A stretch of DNA of 64,000 nt from Reyranella massiliensis 521 (GTDB lineage: Bacteria > Pseudomonadota > Alphaproteobacteria > Reyranellales > Reyranellaceae): positions 2,877,880 through 2,941,879 of the forward strand of contig NZ_HE997181.1 in NCBI RefSeq assembly GCF_000312425.1. The letters run 5' to 3'. This document shows positions 51,901 to 60,432 of this stretch, piece by piece (position 1 is the first letter of the stretch; each line of letters begins with the position of its first letter). Below the pieces are notes generated by a model that worked only from the letters and a program-made list of their open reading frames with translations, was not told where the DNA came from and did not search any database. The position numbers were made by a program, and so were the translations under genes.

Positions 51901-54900
51901 CGAAGCTCGACAGGAACCTGAGCTTGCCGCCGCTGAAGTAGATGTTACCCGACGCGTCGCCCAGATTCGCATCCGACGAGACGGCCAGAACAGCCGAGCT
52001 GGAGGTGCCTCCGACAGTGGTGCCGCCCGAATAGGTATTGTTCCCGGAAAGGGTCAGTGTCCCATTTCCGGTTTGCGCGACCCTGCCAGCCCCCGAGATC
52101 ACGCCGGCATAGGTATTGTTGACGCCCCAATCCTGGAAATTCACGCTGGCGCCGCTGGCAACGACGATGTCGCCGAGCGGTACCCCCTTTTGGAGGACAA
52201 CGACGCTCTGATTGACGATCAGCCGGCCAGTGAAGGTACTGGCCTCGATCAGCGCAAGAACGCCATTGCCTGTCTTGATCAGATCGCCTGGGCCGCTGAC
52301 CACGCCATTGAGCCGTGTTATGGCCTGGTTATCGATCGTGCCATTGCCATCCAGCGAAATGGCATGGTTGAGGGAGATGTCAGCGGTGGTTCGCAGCGTA
52401 CCGCCATTGAACGTGAGGCCGCCCGTGGCATTGCCCAACGCGGTGTTCACGCCGATGCTGATCGTGCCGCCGCTAATGGTCGTGCCGCCGGTGTAGGTAT
52501 TGCCGGGAGCCAGGTACAGCGTGCCCGTGCCGCTCTTGGTGAGGCGCCCGCCGCCGCTGATCGACTGCGAGATCGTCGTATCGAAGCCGTTGGTGTCGAA
52601 CGTGCCGCCACCGGCGTTCAGCGTAATTGCCCGTGTAGACGCTAGGTTGAAGGTACCGAGCCACTGCAAGGTGCCGTTGTCGAAGGTGACGCCGCCATTG
52701 ACGTCGCCCAGCGCCGCATCGCCGGCGATCGCCAGGGTGCTGCCGCCCGAGATGGTCGTGCCGCCACTGTAGGCATTGGCGACGGTAAGGCTGAGCTTGC
52801 CAGTGCCTGCCACGCTCAGGCGTCCGGCGCCGTCGACCGGGCCGCTGAATGTCGAGGTGAAGACGTCGGTATCGATCGTGCCACCGCCGGCGCCGAGGGT
52901 AACCGCCCGGCTGGAGGTGATGTTTCCGAGAGTCTTCAACGCGCCGCCGTCGAGCGTCAGCCCGCCGGTGCCAAGATTGCCGTCCGACGACACCGCCAAG
53001 GCGCCGCCGCTGACCAGCGTGCCGCCGGTGTAGCTGTTGCTTCCCGTCAGCGTCAGTGCGCCGGTGCCCTTCTTGACCAACCGGCCGCCGCCGAAGGCCT
53101 GCCCCGTCAGGGTCGCGTCGAAGCCATTCGTGTCGATGTTGCCGTCGCTGCCCAAGAGCGCGAGAGAGTTTGCGGTCGTAAAGCCTGACAGGAACTGCAG
53201 GGTGCCATCTTGCGCGAGCCTGAGGCCCCTGGTGCCGAGACCCAGACTGTCGACCGACGCCACAGCCAGCGTCCCGCCTCGAACGTCGAGGCTCTGTATG
53301 GTGTTGTTTCCGGTCAGGATCAGCTTGCCATCGCGTATGGACAAGCCGGTCGGGCCGCTGACCGATCCGGCGACCGTCACGGTGTTGCCGTTCAGGTAGA
53401 GGATGCCGCCGCCGCCCGACGAGACGATGTTGCGCGTGGCCGCAAAGTCGAAGCTCGACAGGAACTCCATCCTGCCGCCGGCCAAGGTGAGCGTGCCGGT
53501 GGCCCCGCCCAGGTTGGCATCCGCGGACACGCGGAGCGTGCCGTCGTTGAGCGTCGTGCCGCCCGCGTAGCTGTTCGTCCCCGTCAGGACCAGCACGCCG
53601 AGCCCCGACTTCACCAGGGATCCGCTACCGGACATCGCGCCGGCATAGGTCTCGCTGGTGAATCCCTGGTCGAACGTGACGGTGCCGTCGTTGACGATGT
53701 CGCCGCGCAGATTGTCGGTCGAGCCGACCAGGGTGCCGGCGCTGACCCTGGTCGCGCCGAGATAGGTGTTGACGCCGGTGAGCGTGAGGGTGCCGGCGCC
53801 GGCTTTGGTCAGGCCGCCATCGCCGCCGATCACCTGCGAGATCGTGGTGTTGAAGCCGTTCGTATCGATCGTGCCGCCGCCGGCGTTCAGGGTGATCGCC
53901 CGGCTGCTCGCCAGATCGAAGCCCGCGAGAAACTGCAGCGTGCCGCCGCCGAAAGTAACGCCGTTGTTGGCGTTGCCCAGCGCAGCATCTGAAGAAATAG
54001 CCAGTGTGCCGCCGGTGATGGCCGTGGCGCCGGTGAAAGTGTTGCTCGCGGTGAGGCTGAGCTTGCCGGCGCCGGCCTTGGTGAGGGAGCCAGTGCCGTA
54101 GATTTGCGAAGCCCAGGTGAGGGTCGCGGCGGCGTCGGTCACGTCCACAGTACCGCCGCCCGAGTTGAGCCCCAGGAATCGGTTGGCGCCGAAGCTCGAC
54201 GCTGTCCTGAGCGTGGCACCGTTGCCGATCGATACGGCACCCGTACCGCCAGCAAGCTGATTGTTGGCGCTGACGACCACGACGCCGCCGGAGATACTGA
54301 GGCTCGAGTAGCTATTGGCGGCAGTAAGGGTAAGTGTGCCGCCGCCAGTCTTTTCAAGAAAGCCGGGGCCGGCGACGCTCTGGCTGATCGTCGTATCGAA
54401 GCCGTTGGTGTTGATTCGGCCGCCACCGCTGCCGATGGTGATCGCGCGTGTCGACGCGAGATCGAAGCTCGCGCCCAACCTCAGCGTGCCAAGGTTGTCC
54501 AAAGTGATGCCGCCGGTGGCGCTCCCCAGCGCTGCATCGCTCGAGACCATCACGGCAGCGCCGAATCCCGACACCGTCGTGCCGCCGCTATAGGTGTTGG
54601 CACCGGCCAGCACGAGATACTGGCCGCCGGTATTGCCGGTAACGACCAGCCTGCCGGAGCCGCTCATGTTGCCGTAGTAGGTAGAGGTGATGTTCTGGTT
54701 GAACTGGACCGTGCCGTCGTTGGCGATATCGCCTTTCAGGGTATTGGTCGTGCCAATCAGAGTGCCATCGCTGACCGTCGTGCCGCCGGTGTAGGTGTTC
54801 GCGCCGGTCAGCACCAGAGTTCCAGCGCCCGACTTGATAAAGCGGGAGGACGCGTCGCCACTGATGATCCCGCTGTAGGTCAGCGTCTTGCCGCTGGAAA

Positions 54901-55139
54901 CCGAGATCGTGCCGTTGAAGCCCGACTCAAGCGCGATGGCGCGGCCGGTCGACATGTCCGACGTTACCGCCAGGGTGCCGCTATTGAAGGTGAGTGCGTT
55001 GGACGCGTTGCCGAGATTGGCGTCGCTCGAAATTTGCAGCGTGGTGCCGGCGCTGATCGCCGTGCTCCCGACATAGGTGTTCGTTCCCGTCAGGACCAGC
55101 GTGCCTGGTCCGCGCACCGTAAGGCCGCCGGCTGGGGGG
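36989..55139 (-). CDS. Giant PATR-repeat autotransporter adhesin, main part (after the frameshift)
   Basis: About 6050 residues in phase from the C6 tract at 55139 to the stop at 36989; the frame is open up to 55741 but the translation before 55139 is off-frame and Arg/His-rich, so non-coding. It consists of about 68 beta-strand repeats of the type GSGTLTLTGANTYSGGTT, then VAPGNSIGTLTVTGNY and DRINVTG, then an autotransporter beta-barrel (last ~290 residues, from STWGAWGGAIGGFG) ending in GIRFTW. Such proteins are surface beta-helices, usually adhesins. The start and signal peptide are in the adjacent frame (55090-56724). Together they form one gene of about 6580 codons, among the largest in bacteria. 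Confidence 0.9.
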
Positions 55140-55975
55140 TGCCGGAAATGACCCCGTCCCACGTCAATGTCGCGCCGGCGTCGACGCTGAAGCCTGCATA
55201 GCCTTGCGTGAGCGTGAACGATCGGCTGCTGCTGAAGCTCGAGGTCGCCTTGAGGAAGCCCAACGTGTTGGCCGTCACGCCAGCACCGGCCACCCCGAGC
55301 TGATTGTCGGCACTGACGGCGACGTAGCTGACTATATTGTTGCCGACGATTGTCAGGCCGGCGAAGTCGTTGGCCCCCGACAGGGTGAGCGTGCCCGTGC
55401 CCCGCTTGGTGAGCCCCCCGGGCCCGCTGACGGCTCCCGAGATCGTCATGTTGCTGCTGGAGCTGCCGGTAGTCGTGATCGTGCCGCCGCCGCTGCCGAG
55501 CGTGATCGTCCGCGTCGAGCCGAGGTCGAAGACCGTGCCGAAGGCGAGCGTGCCGTTGTCCAGGGTCAGGCCGCCATTGGCATTGCCCAGCGCGGCATCG
55601 TTCGAGACAGCCAGAACACCGCCGCCCGATACGGTCGTGCCACCGCTGTAGGTACTCGTGCCGGAAAGCGTCAGCGACGCACTGCCGGTCACGGACAGGC
55701 CGCCGGTCCCACTTATTGTGCCGGCATATGAATCCATCCAAGTTTGATTGATCGAGAGGGTGCCGGCGCCGAGTGCGATGGCACCGCCGGTGCCCGACAG
55801 ATTCGTGATGCTGACATTGCTGCCATTGAGATCGAACGTGCCGCCGTTGACGGTCAGCGAGCTGTTCGCCGACAGGCTGCCGCCGCTGCCGATCCGCAGG
55901 GTGCCGGCGTTGACCAAGGTGCCGCCGCTGTAGGTGTTGGCGCCTGTCAGGATCAGCGTTCCAGTGCCGACCTTC
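38670..55975 (-). repeat. Array of about 70 PATR-type repeats inside the giant adhesin
   Basis: I count by eye about 71 units with the core G-x-G-x-L-x-L-x-G-x-N-x-Y-x-G-G, three before the frameshift and about 68 after it. The spacers fall into recurring types. One type has LGNANNGVTFDGGTLQF and SFDLASTRAITLNAGGG (mostly 50.3-55.6 kb). Another has GGTFDLNGQTQTVGALSGTGG and NQSGNTSYAGA (mostly 40-50 kb). A third has TTSSLQGNIVNNAAVVFDQ (throughout). Neighbouring units can be nearly identical in DNA, for example at 47.3-47.9 kb. Confidence 0.9.
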
Positions 55976-56724
55976 GCAAGCGTACCGCCGCTGCCTGAAA
56001 TGACGCCGCTGTACGAGGTCGAGGTGTTGTTGCCTCCAACCGTGAGCGTCTTGTCGCCCAACAGGATCGTGCCGCCGCCGGCGATGGAGCCGATGGTCGT
56101 GCCGCCGGTCGTCAGGCCGGTGATATCCAGAACGGTGTAGTTGTCGGCGGTGTAGGACGCCGTCCCGCCCGAAGCGCTGTCCTTGAAGACGAGCTGGCCG
56201 GAATAGGTCGTGGTGAAGTTAGCAGAACCGGCGGTGCTGTTGCCGGTAAACTCGATGACGCCCAGGCTGCTGTTGAGCGCGTAGGTGATGAGGTTGTTGC
56301 CGGCGCTTGCGGAATTATGAAATCGCAGGGTGGCGTTCTGGATCTGAAAGTTCTGCGCCGCGCTGCCGTTGTTGACGATACCGCCGCCGGTGAGTGCGAA
56401 GGTGCTACCGCCGTAGATGTTGAAGTTGTACGCGCGGGCGTCGGAATTGAACCGGATCGTGCCGAGCGTGACGTCGGAATCGGCAATGATGCTGCTGATG
56501 CTCGACTGGCCGAAGGACCCGGTGTTGGTCGGAACTTCGGCCGGGGTCCAATTGCTGGTATCGATGAACCAGCTCGTGTTGGCATTGGTTTTCCAGGTCG
56601 CTATCTGGGCCATGGCGGGGACCGCCGCGAACGTCGTTGCCGTCAGCGCCGTCGAGAGAAGCAGCGCCGTGCGCAGCAGGCGTCTCGGCCATACCGCTTG
56701 CGCCGCGTTCGTCATTCCCACCAT
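55090..56724 (-). CDS. Giant PATR-repeat autotransporter adhesin, N-terminal part (before the frameshift)
   Basis: Starts at the ATG at 56724 with GAGG upstream; MTNAAQAVW at 56715 is an alternative. Extended signal peptide: TNAAQAVWPRRLLRTALLLS through VPAMA, about 39 residues. Then IATWKTNANTSWFIDTSNW, an N-terminal cap typical of this adhesin family, and three PATR repeats. In phase as far as DGVISGTP at 55135; afterwards it reads QPAALRCADQARWS and stops at 55090. The next frame continues GGLTVRGPGTLVLTGTN, so this is the 5' end of the giant gene. Confidence 0.88.
   Translation of the reverse strand: MVGMTNAAQAVWPRRLLRTALLLSTALTATTFAAVPAMAQIATWKTNANTSWFIDTSNWTPAEVPTNTGSFGQSSISSIIADSDVTLGTIRFNSDARAYNFNIYGGSTFALTGGGIVNNGSAAQNFQIQNATLRFHNSASAGNNLITYALNSSLGVIEFTGNSTAGSANFTTTYSGQLVFKDSASGGTASYTADNYTVLDITGLTTGGTTIGSIAGGGTILLGDKTLTVGGNNTSTSYSGVISGSGGTLAKVGTGTLILTGANTYSGGTLVNAGTLRIGSGGSLSANSSLTVNGGTFDLNGSNVSITNLSGTGGAIALGAGTLSINQTWMDSYAGTISGTGGLSVTGSASLTLSGTSTYSGGTTVSGGGVLAVSNDAALGNANGGLTLDNGTLAFGTVFDLGSTRTITLGSGGGTITTTGSSSSNMTISGAVSGPGGLTKRGTGTLTLSGANDFAGLTIVGNNIVSYVAVSADNQLGVAGAGVTANTLGFLKATSSFSSSRSFTLTQGYAGFSVDAGATLTWDGVISGTPQPAALRCADQARWS
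55134..55139 (-). other. Frameshift site: C6 homopolymer in the giant adhesin gene
   Basis: The two parts of the adhesin meet at six C residues on the minus strand (55134-55139). One more C (or two fewer) joins the frames into one uninterrupted reading frame with the usual repeat pattern SGT...GGLTV on both sides. Possible causes are a sequencing indel, a true disruption, or slipped-strand phase variation. Confidence 0.85.
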
Positions 56725-56883
56725 CACTGCCTCGTCTTTACGCTGCCCTGCTCCGGGCAAGGCTCCGCCATCGACGGGACGTGCGCCCCATCGCTACCGA
56801 TGTCGCTGCTTCAGGTATTCCGTCCGCGGCGCGCTTGGCGCCGCCGCTCGATGCGAGGAACCTATGGGCGGCTCACTCCGCAA

Positions 56884-57816
56884 TCAATTCGAAGGACCTC
56901 CTGGATGCTGACTATTTCTGGGTGAATCTGCCGTCACCGCTGCTACCCGAGCGACGCTCGGGCGAAAGCGGACATTGAAGGCATCGTCGATGATGGCGAG
57001 CTTGACGGCCTGCGCCCGCGCATATTCGCGGCGGAAACCGTCCGACACCCACATCACCGAACGGCCACGCCTTCCCTCCCAGCCGATGCTGCCCATCTCC
57101 TCGGCCTCGCGCAGCTTGCGCGCCAAATGGGTGCGGGAGAGCTTGAGCCAGTCTGCCAACGCCGCAATCGATACGACACCGGTTGGCACGCGTGCAGCTC
57201 CGGCGTCGCGTTCCTCGATCCCGGAAATCAGCCACTCCATGACGACGCCGCCATTGTCGAGCCAGGTGAACAGCGAAAAGGTGCGCTCCGGCTCCCGGAT
57301 ACTGCGGGAGCAAAGGAGACCTTCGGCGATCAGCGGCTGGAGATCGGCAATCGCATCCGGGACACCGAGATAGGTCTCGACCCGGCCTCCGCCATCGAGC
57401 TTGTCGAGCGTCGCCAGGTGGACGACGACCCAGCCGTGGATGGCATCGATACTGGGCTGCGTCGGCTCCAGAGGACGGACGCGCTTGTCCGTCCCGCCTG
57501 CCACGTGCTGCACGTAGCCGTACTTCAGCATTTCCTTGATGAAGGCGTCGGCCGTGTTGCGGCTCGCCACTTCATGCTTGGCGACGCCATCGAAGAATCT
57601 CGCGGCGGTCAGCCCGCCGCTTCTTCCCGCCGAGGCGGCGCGGAAGTGCAGGGACAGGGCGATGTGCCCCATCAGCCAGCGCTGCTGGGTGGCGAAGACG
57701 GACGAGAGCCGCGGATTGCCTTCGTAGGCCTGGAGGAGGAGCAGGGCTTGGCGGCGGATGTGGCCGTGCAAGGCTGGGTGCTCGACGATCTCGTCGACCG
57801 TCATGCCCAAGCGCAT
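56884..57816 (-). CDS. Winged-helix-like regulator of unknown family upstream of the adhesin
   Basis: 310 residues from the ATG at 57816 (MRLGMTVDEIVEHPALHGHI), with GGGGG upstream; the frame is open to 57885. The C-terminal part contains VSIAALADWLKLSRTHLARKL, a helix-turn-helix followed by the wing EEMGSIGWEGRRGRS. A second HTH-like stretch lies near residues 60-95 (ASRNTADAFIKEMLKYGYV). No signal peptide or membrane segment. It precedes the giant adhesin on the same strand by 159 bp, so a regulatory role on that gene is plausible but unproven. Family not recognised. Confidence 0.7.
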   Translation of the reverse strand: MRLGMTVDEIVEHPALHGHIRRQALLLLQAYEGNPRLSSVFATQQRWLMGHIALSLHFRAASAGRSGGLTAARFFDGVAKHEVASRNTADAFIKEMLKYGYVQHVAGGTDKRVRPLEPTQPSIDAIHGWVVVHLATLDKLDGGGRVETYLGVPDAIADLQPLIAEGLLCSRSIREPERTFSLFTWLDNGGVVMEWLISGIEERDAGAARVPTGVVSIAALADWLKLSRTHLARKLREAEEMGSIGWEGRRGRSVMWVSDGFRREYARAQAVKLAIIDDAFNVRFRPSVARVAAVTADSPRNSQHPGGPSN

Positions 57817-58034
57817 GCGCTGCCCCCGATCGGGAGCAGTCGAGCACGCAGCCTTACGCGACGCCAATACGGTAGTACCCACCACAGCACCTGGTTCCCA
57901 CAGCTCGGAGTCACCCGAACACCCAGGAAGAACATCGCTCCAACAAATTGCAGAGGCTACTGTGGATGAGAGGCAGATTTGGCCAATGTGACTGCACTTC
58001 CGGCCACATCGCCCTTCACGCGGCGATAAGGCTG

Positions 58035-59078
58035 TCAGCCCGCCGATTGGCCCGCGAAACGCAGCCGGTATTGCTGTGGCGTGATGCCGAGACGGCGCAC
58101 GAACGCTCGTCGCAGATTGTCGACGGTGGCAAAGCCACAGCGCGTGGCAACGGCCTGAACGCCGAGCTGGACTTCCTCGAGCAGATCACGCGCCGCTTCG
58201 AGGCGGATGCGCTCGACGAACTCGCGCGGCGTCTCCCCCGTCTCCTCGACGAAAGTACGGCGGAAGGTGCGCTCGCTCATCCTCGCCTGCCGGGCCAGTG
58301 CCTCGACACTGAGATCCGTGGACAGGTTGTTCAGCGCCCATTCCTGAGCCGAGCGAACCGGCGGACTGGAAGCGAACTGCGCCTGAAGATGGTTGCTGAA
58401 CTGCGACTGCCCGCCCTGCCGCTTGAGGTAGAGGACGAGGGCGCGCGCCACGCGGAGCGCCAGGGTGCGGCCATGATCCTCCTCGATCAGGCCGAGCGCC
58501 AGATCGATGCCGGCCGTGACGCCGGCCGAGGTGTAGACATTGCCGTCGCGCACGAAGATCGGGTCGATGTCGACGGTCACCTTGGGGTAGTTCTGGCCGA
58601 GCTCCGCCCCCATCGCCCAGTGGGTCGTGGCCCGCCGGCCATCGAGTAGTCCGGCGGCGGCCAGCAGGAAAGCGCCAGTGCAGATCGAGCCGGTGCGACG
58701 GGCCTCCTGGCTGCCGGCGCGCAGCCAACCGATCAGGGCCTGATCACGCCTCGCCTCTGCCTGCCCCCGGCCGCCGGATACCAGCAGCGTATCGATCGGT
58801 TCCTTGATATCCCCGACGGCCATGCTGGGCGTAATCGGCACACCCAGCGATGTCGGAACGGGCGCGCCGTCGATGCTCGCAATCGCCATCCGGTAAAGCG
58901 TGCGGCCGCACGAGCTATTGGCCATGGCGAAGGCTTCGAGCGGTCCATAGACATCCATGGCCATAATGCCTGGATAAACCAGCATCACGATGAAGCGGGA
59001 CCCGGGCTGATCGCTCACGACGGGTGACAACGCGGAGAAAGACAATACGGGGTTGTTCATTGCACCATTTAGGAACAT
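58035..59078 (-). CDS. GlxA-family AraC-type transcriptional regulator
   Basis: 347 residues. An N-terminal DJ-1/PfpI-like domain (about 28-195; FIVMLVYPGIMAMDVYGPLE, TGSICTGAFLLAAAGLLDG) precedes a C-terminal AraC DNA-binding domain (about 240-340; LARQARMSERTFRRTF and the signature GFATVDNLRRAFVRRLGI). The DJ-1 fold in this family binds effectors and usually lacks protease activity. The ATG at 59078 is chosen for upstream GAGAG. The promoter and two palindromes lie immediately upstream. Confidence 0.93.
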   Translation of the reverse strand: MFLNGAMNNPVLSFSALSPVVSDQPGSRFIVMLVYPGIMAMDVYGPLEAFAMANSSCGRTLYRMAIASIDGAPVPTSLGVPITPSMAVGDIKEPIDTLLVSGGRGQAEARRDQALIGWLRAGSQEARRTGSICTGAFLLAAAGLLDGRRATTHWAMGAELGQNYPKVTVDIDPIFVRDGNVYTSAGVTAGIDLALGLIEEDHGRTLALRVARALVLYLKRQGGQSQFSNHLQAQFASSPPVRSAQEWALNNLSTDLSVEALARQARMSERTFRRTFVEETGETPREFVERIRLEAARDLLEEVQLGVQAVATRCGFATVDNLRRAFVRRLGITPQQYRLRFAGQSAG

Positions 59079-59091
59079 GGCGTCTCTCGCG

Positions 59092-59120
59092 TTTATCGAC
59101 CGTGCATTGAATCAATTCAA
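59092..59120 (-). promoter_or_regulatory. Promoter of the GlxA-type regulator gene
   Basis: On the minus strand TTGAAT (59115-59120) and GATAAA (59092-59097) are 17 bp apart, 14 nt upstream of the ATG at 59078, giving a very short leader. The -35 is the right half of a 14-bp palindrome (59107-59120), so a protein bound there would block RNA polymerase. Confidence 0.55.
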
Positions 59121-59140
59121 TAATTCCGACGAATTTCGTC
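59107..59140. promoter_or_regulatory. Two palindromes, candidate operator
   Basis: TTGAATCAATTCAA (59107-59120, perfect 6+6 dyad) and GACGAATTTCGTC (59128-59140, perfect 6+6 dyad with a single central base) are spaced 7 bp apart in an AT-rich 93-bp gap. Likely site of autoregulation or of another factor controlling the GlxA-type gene. Confidence 0.5.
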
Positions 59141-59171
59141 AGATATTCGCCACCCGAGCGCAATTATCTCG

Positions 59172-59768
59172 CTACGAGGCAAATGGCAGAACGAGCACCG
59201 AGCCCACCAACAGCACGGCAAAGACCATATTGATGATCCGGTTGCTGTGGGGATCGCGGAACAGCCGTGTCAGGGCCGCGCCGACGAGAAGCCATCCGAT
59301 GTTCACCGCCGCGATGACGAGGGTCAGCCCCGCCATCTTCACGGCGACATCGAGGGCGATTCGTCCCGGCATCAGGACAAAGCCCGAATAGAGCGCTGCC
59401 ATCGCTGCGTAGCCCTTGGGATTGATCAGGGAGAGCAGCACCCCGGCGACGAAAGTCGGCGGCGGCCGCTCCGGTCCGTTCTCCGCCAAGGGCGGCGCCG
59501 TCGCGATGCGCCATGCCAACCAGACGAAGTAGAGCGCTGCAAGCGCCGTCACGACGGGCGCGGCGCCGGGTACAGCCAGCAGCAAGCCGACGACACCGCT
59601 CGCCACGATGCCCATGACGACCACCATCCCGACGGTAAGCCCTGCGAGATAGGCAAGGCCGCGACGCGCGCCGAACGCAGCACCGGCGGCCGCGAGACTC
59701 AGCGTCGCCGGCCCCGGACTTCCGGCCAGAGCGACAGCGGCGATCAGGAATCCGGACAAGGCTTCCAT
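59172..59768 (-). CDS. LysE/RhtB family amino-acid exporter
   Basis: 198 residues, five to six transmembrane helices. The N-terminal GSPGPATLSLAAAGAAFG-GARRGLAYLAG motif is the LysE/RhtB signature, and SLINPKGYAAMAALYSGF in the middle contains the conserved NPK. Exports amino acids or related small amines; substrate unknown. It lies on the same strand 93 nt upstream of the GlxA-type regulator and divergent from the IalB gene. Confidence 0.9.
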   Translation of the reverse strand: MEALSGFLIAAVALAGSPGPATLSLAAAGAAFGARRGLAYLAGLTVGMVVVMGIVASGVVGLLLAVPGAAPVVTALAALYFVWLAWRIATAPPLAENGPERPPPTFVAGVLLSLINPKGYAAMAALYSGFVLMPGRIALDVAVKMAGLTLVIAAVNIGWLLVGAALTRLFRDPHSNRIINMVFAVLLVGSVLVLPFAS

Positions 59769-59897
59769 CGGGTTGATATGCGCCGATGATCGACTACCGT
59801 CTTGAACGTTCGTGCAGGAGGGGGGCTTGCCAGAACGATCGAAGTGCAGGAGTTATTCACCCGCCAACATCAGAATCACAGCGAGGCTTCGTTCGAC

Positions 59898-60401
59898 ATG
59901 TCAGTTCCCGGCCGCTTCCGCGCTTCCAAGCGCGCCCTCGCCCTCCTCGCCGCCGTTGCCGGCTTGTCTGCGCCTGCCGCCGCCCAAGACCAGCAGGCTG
60001 CGCCGCCGGCATGGCGGGTCGAATGCTCCGGCGACGGCAAGACCCTGGATTGCCGGGCCGTTCAACAGCTCATTGCAGAGAACAAGCAGCTCGTTCTCTC
60101 GCTCGCCGCGCGCATGGGCGCCGACAAGGTGCCGACGCTCGGCATGCAGCTCCCGCTCGGCATCAACCTTGCCGAGCCTGTTCAACTTAAGGTTGACGCC
60201 AAGCCGGAAGAAAAGTTTTCGGTACAGACCTGCACGGCGTCCGGCTGCCTGCTCAATGTGCCGCTGAAGGATCCGCTGCTGGCGTCGATGCGGACCGGCA
60301 CGACCCTGAAGGTCACGGTGTTCGACCAGAACAAGCGTCCGATCGCCATCGACGTCCCGCTGCTCGGCTTCGGCCTCGCCTACGACAAGGCGACCAAGTA
60401 A
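59898..60401 (+). CDS. Invasion-associated locus B (IalB) family protein
   Basis: 167 residues from the ATG at 59898 (MSVPGRFRASKRALALLAAV); a start at 59802 would place 32 residues before the signal peptide and is rejected. Signal peptide ends at APAAAQ. The mature domain shows WRVECSGDGKTLDCRAVQQL, VQTCTASGCLLNVPL and the end AIDVPLLGFGLAYDKA with four Cys, as in IalB proteins. These are periplasmic or secreted proteins of alphaproteobacteria, first linked to Bartonella red-cell invasion; most have no proven function. Confidence 0.88.
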   Translation: MSVPGRFRASKRALALLAAVAGLSAPAAAQDQQAAPPAWRVECSGDGKTLDCRAVQQLIAENKQLVLSLAARMGADKVPTLGMQLPLGINLAEPVQLKVDAKPEEKFSVQTCTASGCLLNVPLKDPLLASMRTGTTLKVTVFDQNKRPIAIDVPLLGFGLAYDKATK

Positions 60402-60413
60402 GCCGCCGCAACA

Positions 60414-60432
60414 GGCCGCTCAGGCGGCCTTT
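60414..60432 (+). terminator. Possible terminator after the IalB gene
   Basis: 6-bp GC stem 60414-60419/60424-60429 with a 4-nt loop, followed by TTT. It overlaps the stop codon of the convergent mvaB gene. The U tract is short, so it may be weak. Confidence 0.35.

Noticed and set aside
37022-55201. Many long plus-strand open frames (for example 37022-38971, 39500-41620, 42893-45421, 48224-50146) opposite the giant adhesin
   Set aside because: They are antisense to the repeat array, have Ala/Arg/Gly-rich repeat-driven composition, no family motifs, and recur with the same phase as the repeats. They are reading-frame shadows of the adhesin.
38670-55975. CRISPR-like or satellite repeat array
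   Set aside because: The units are coding, of variable length, degenerate, and translate as PATR beta-strand repeats on the minus strand. No cas genes or uniform short repeats.
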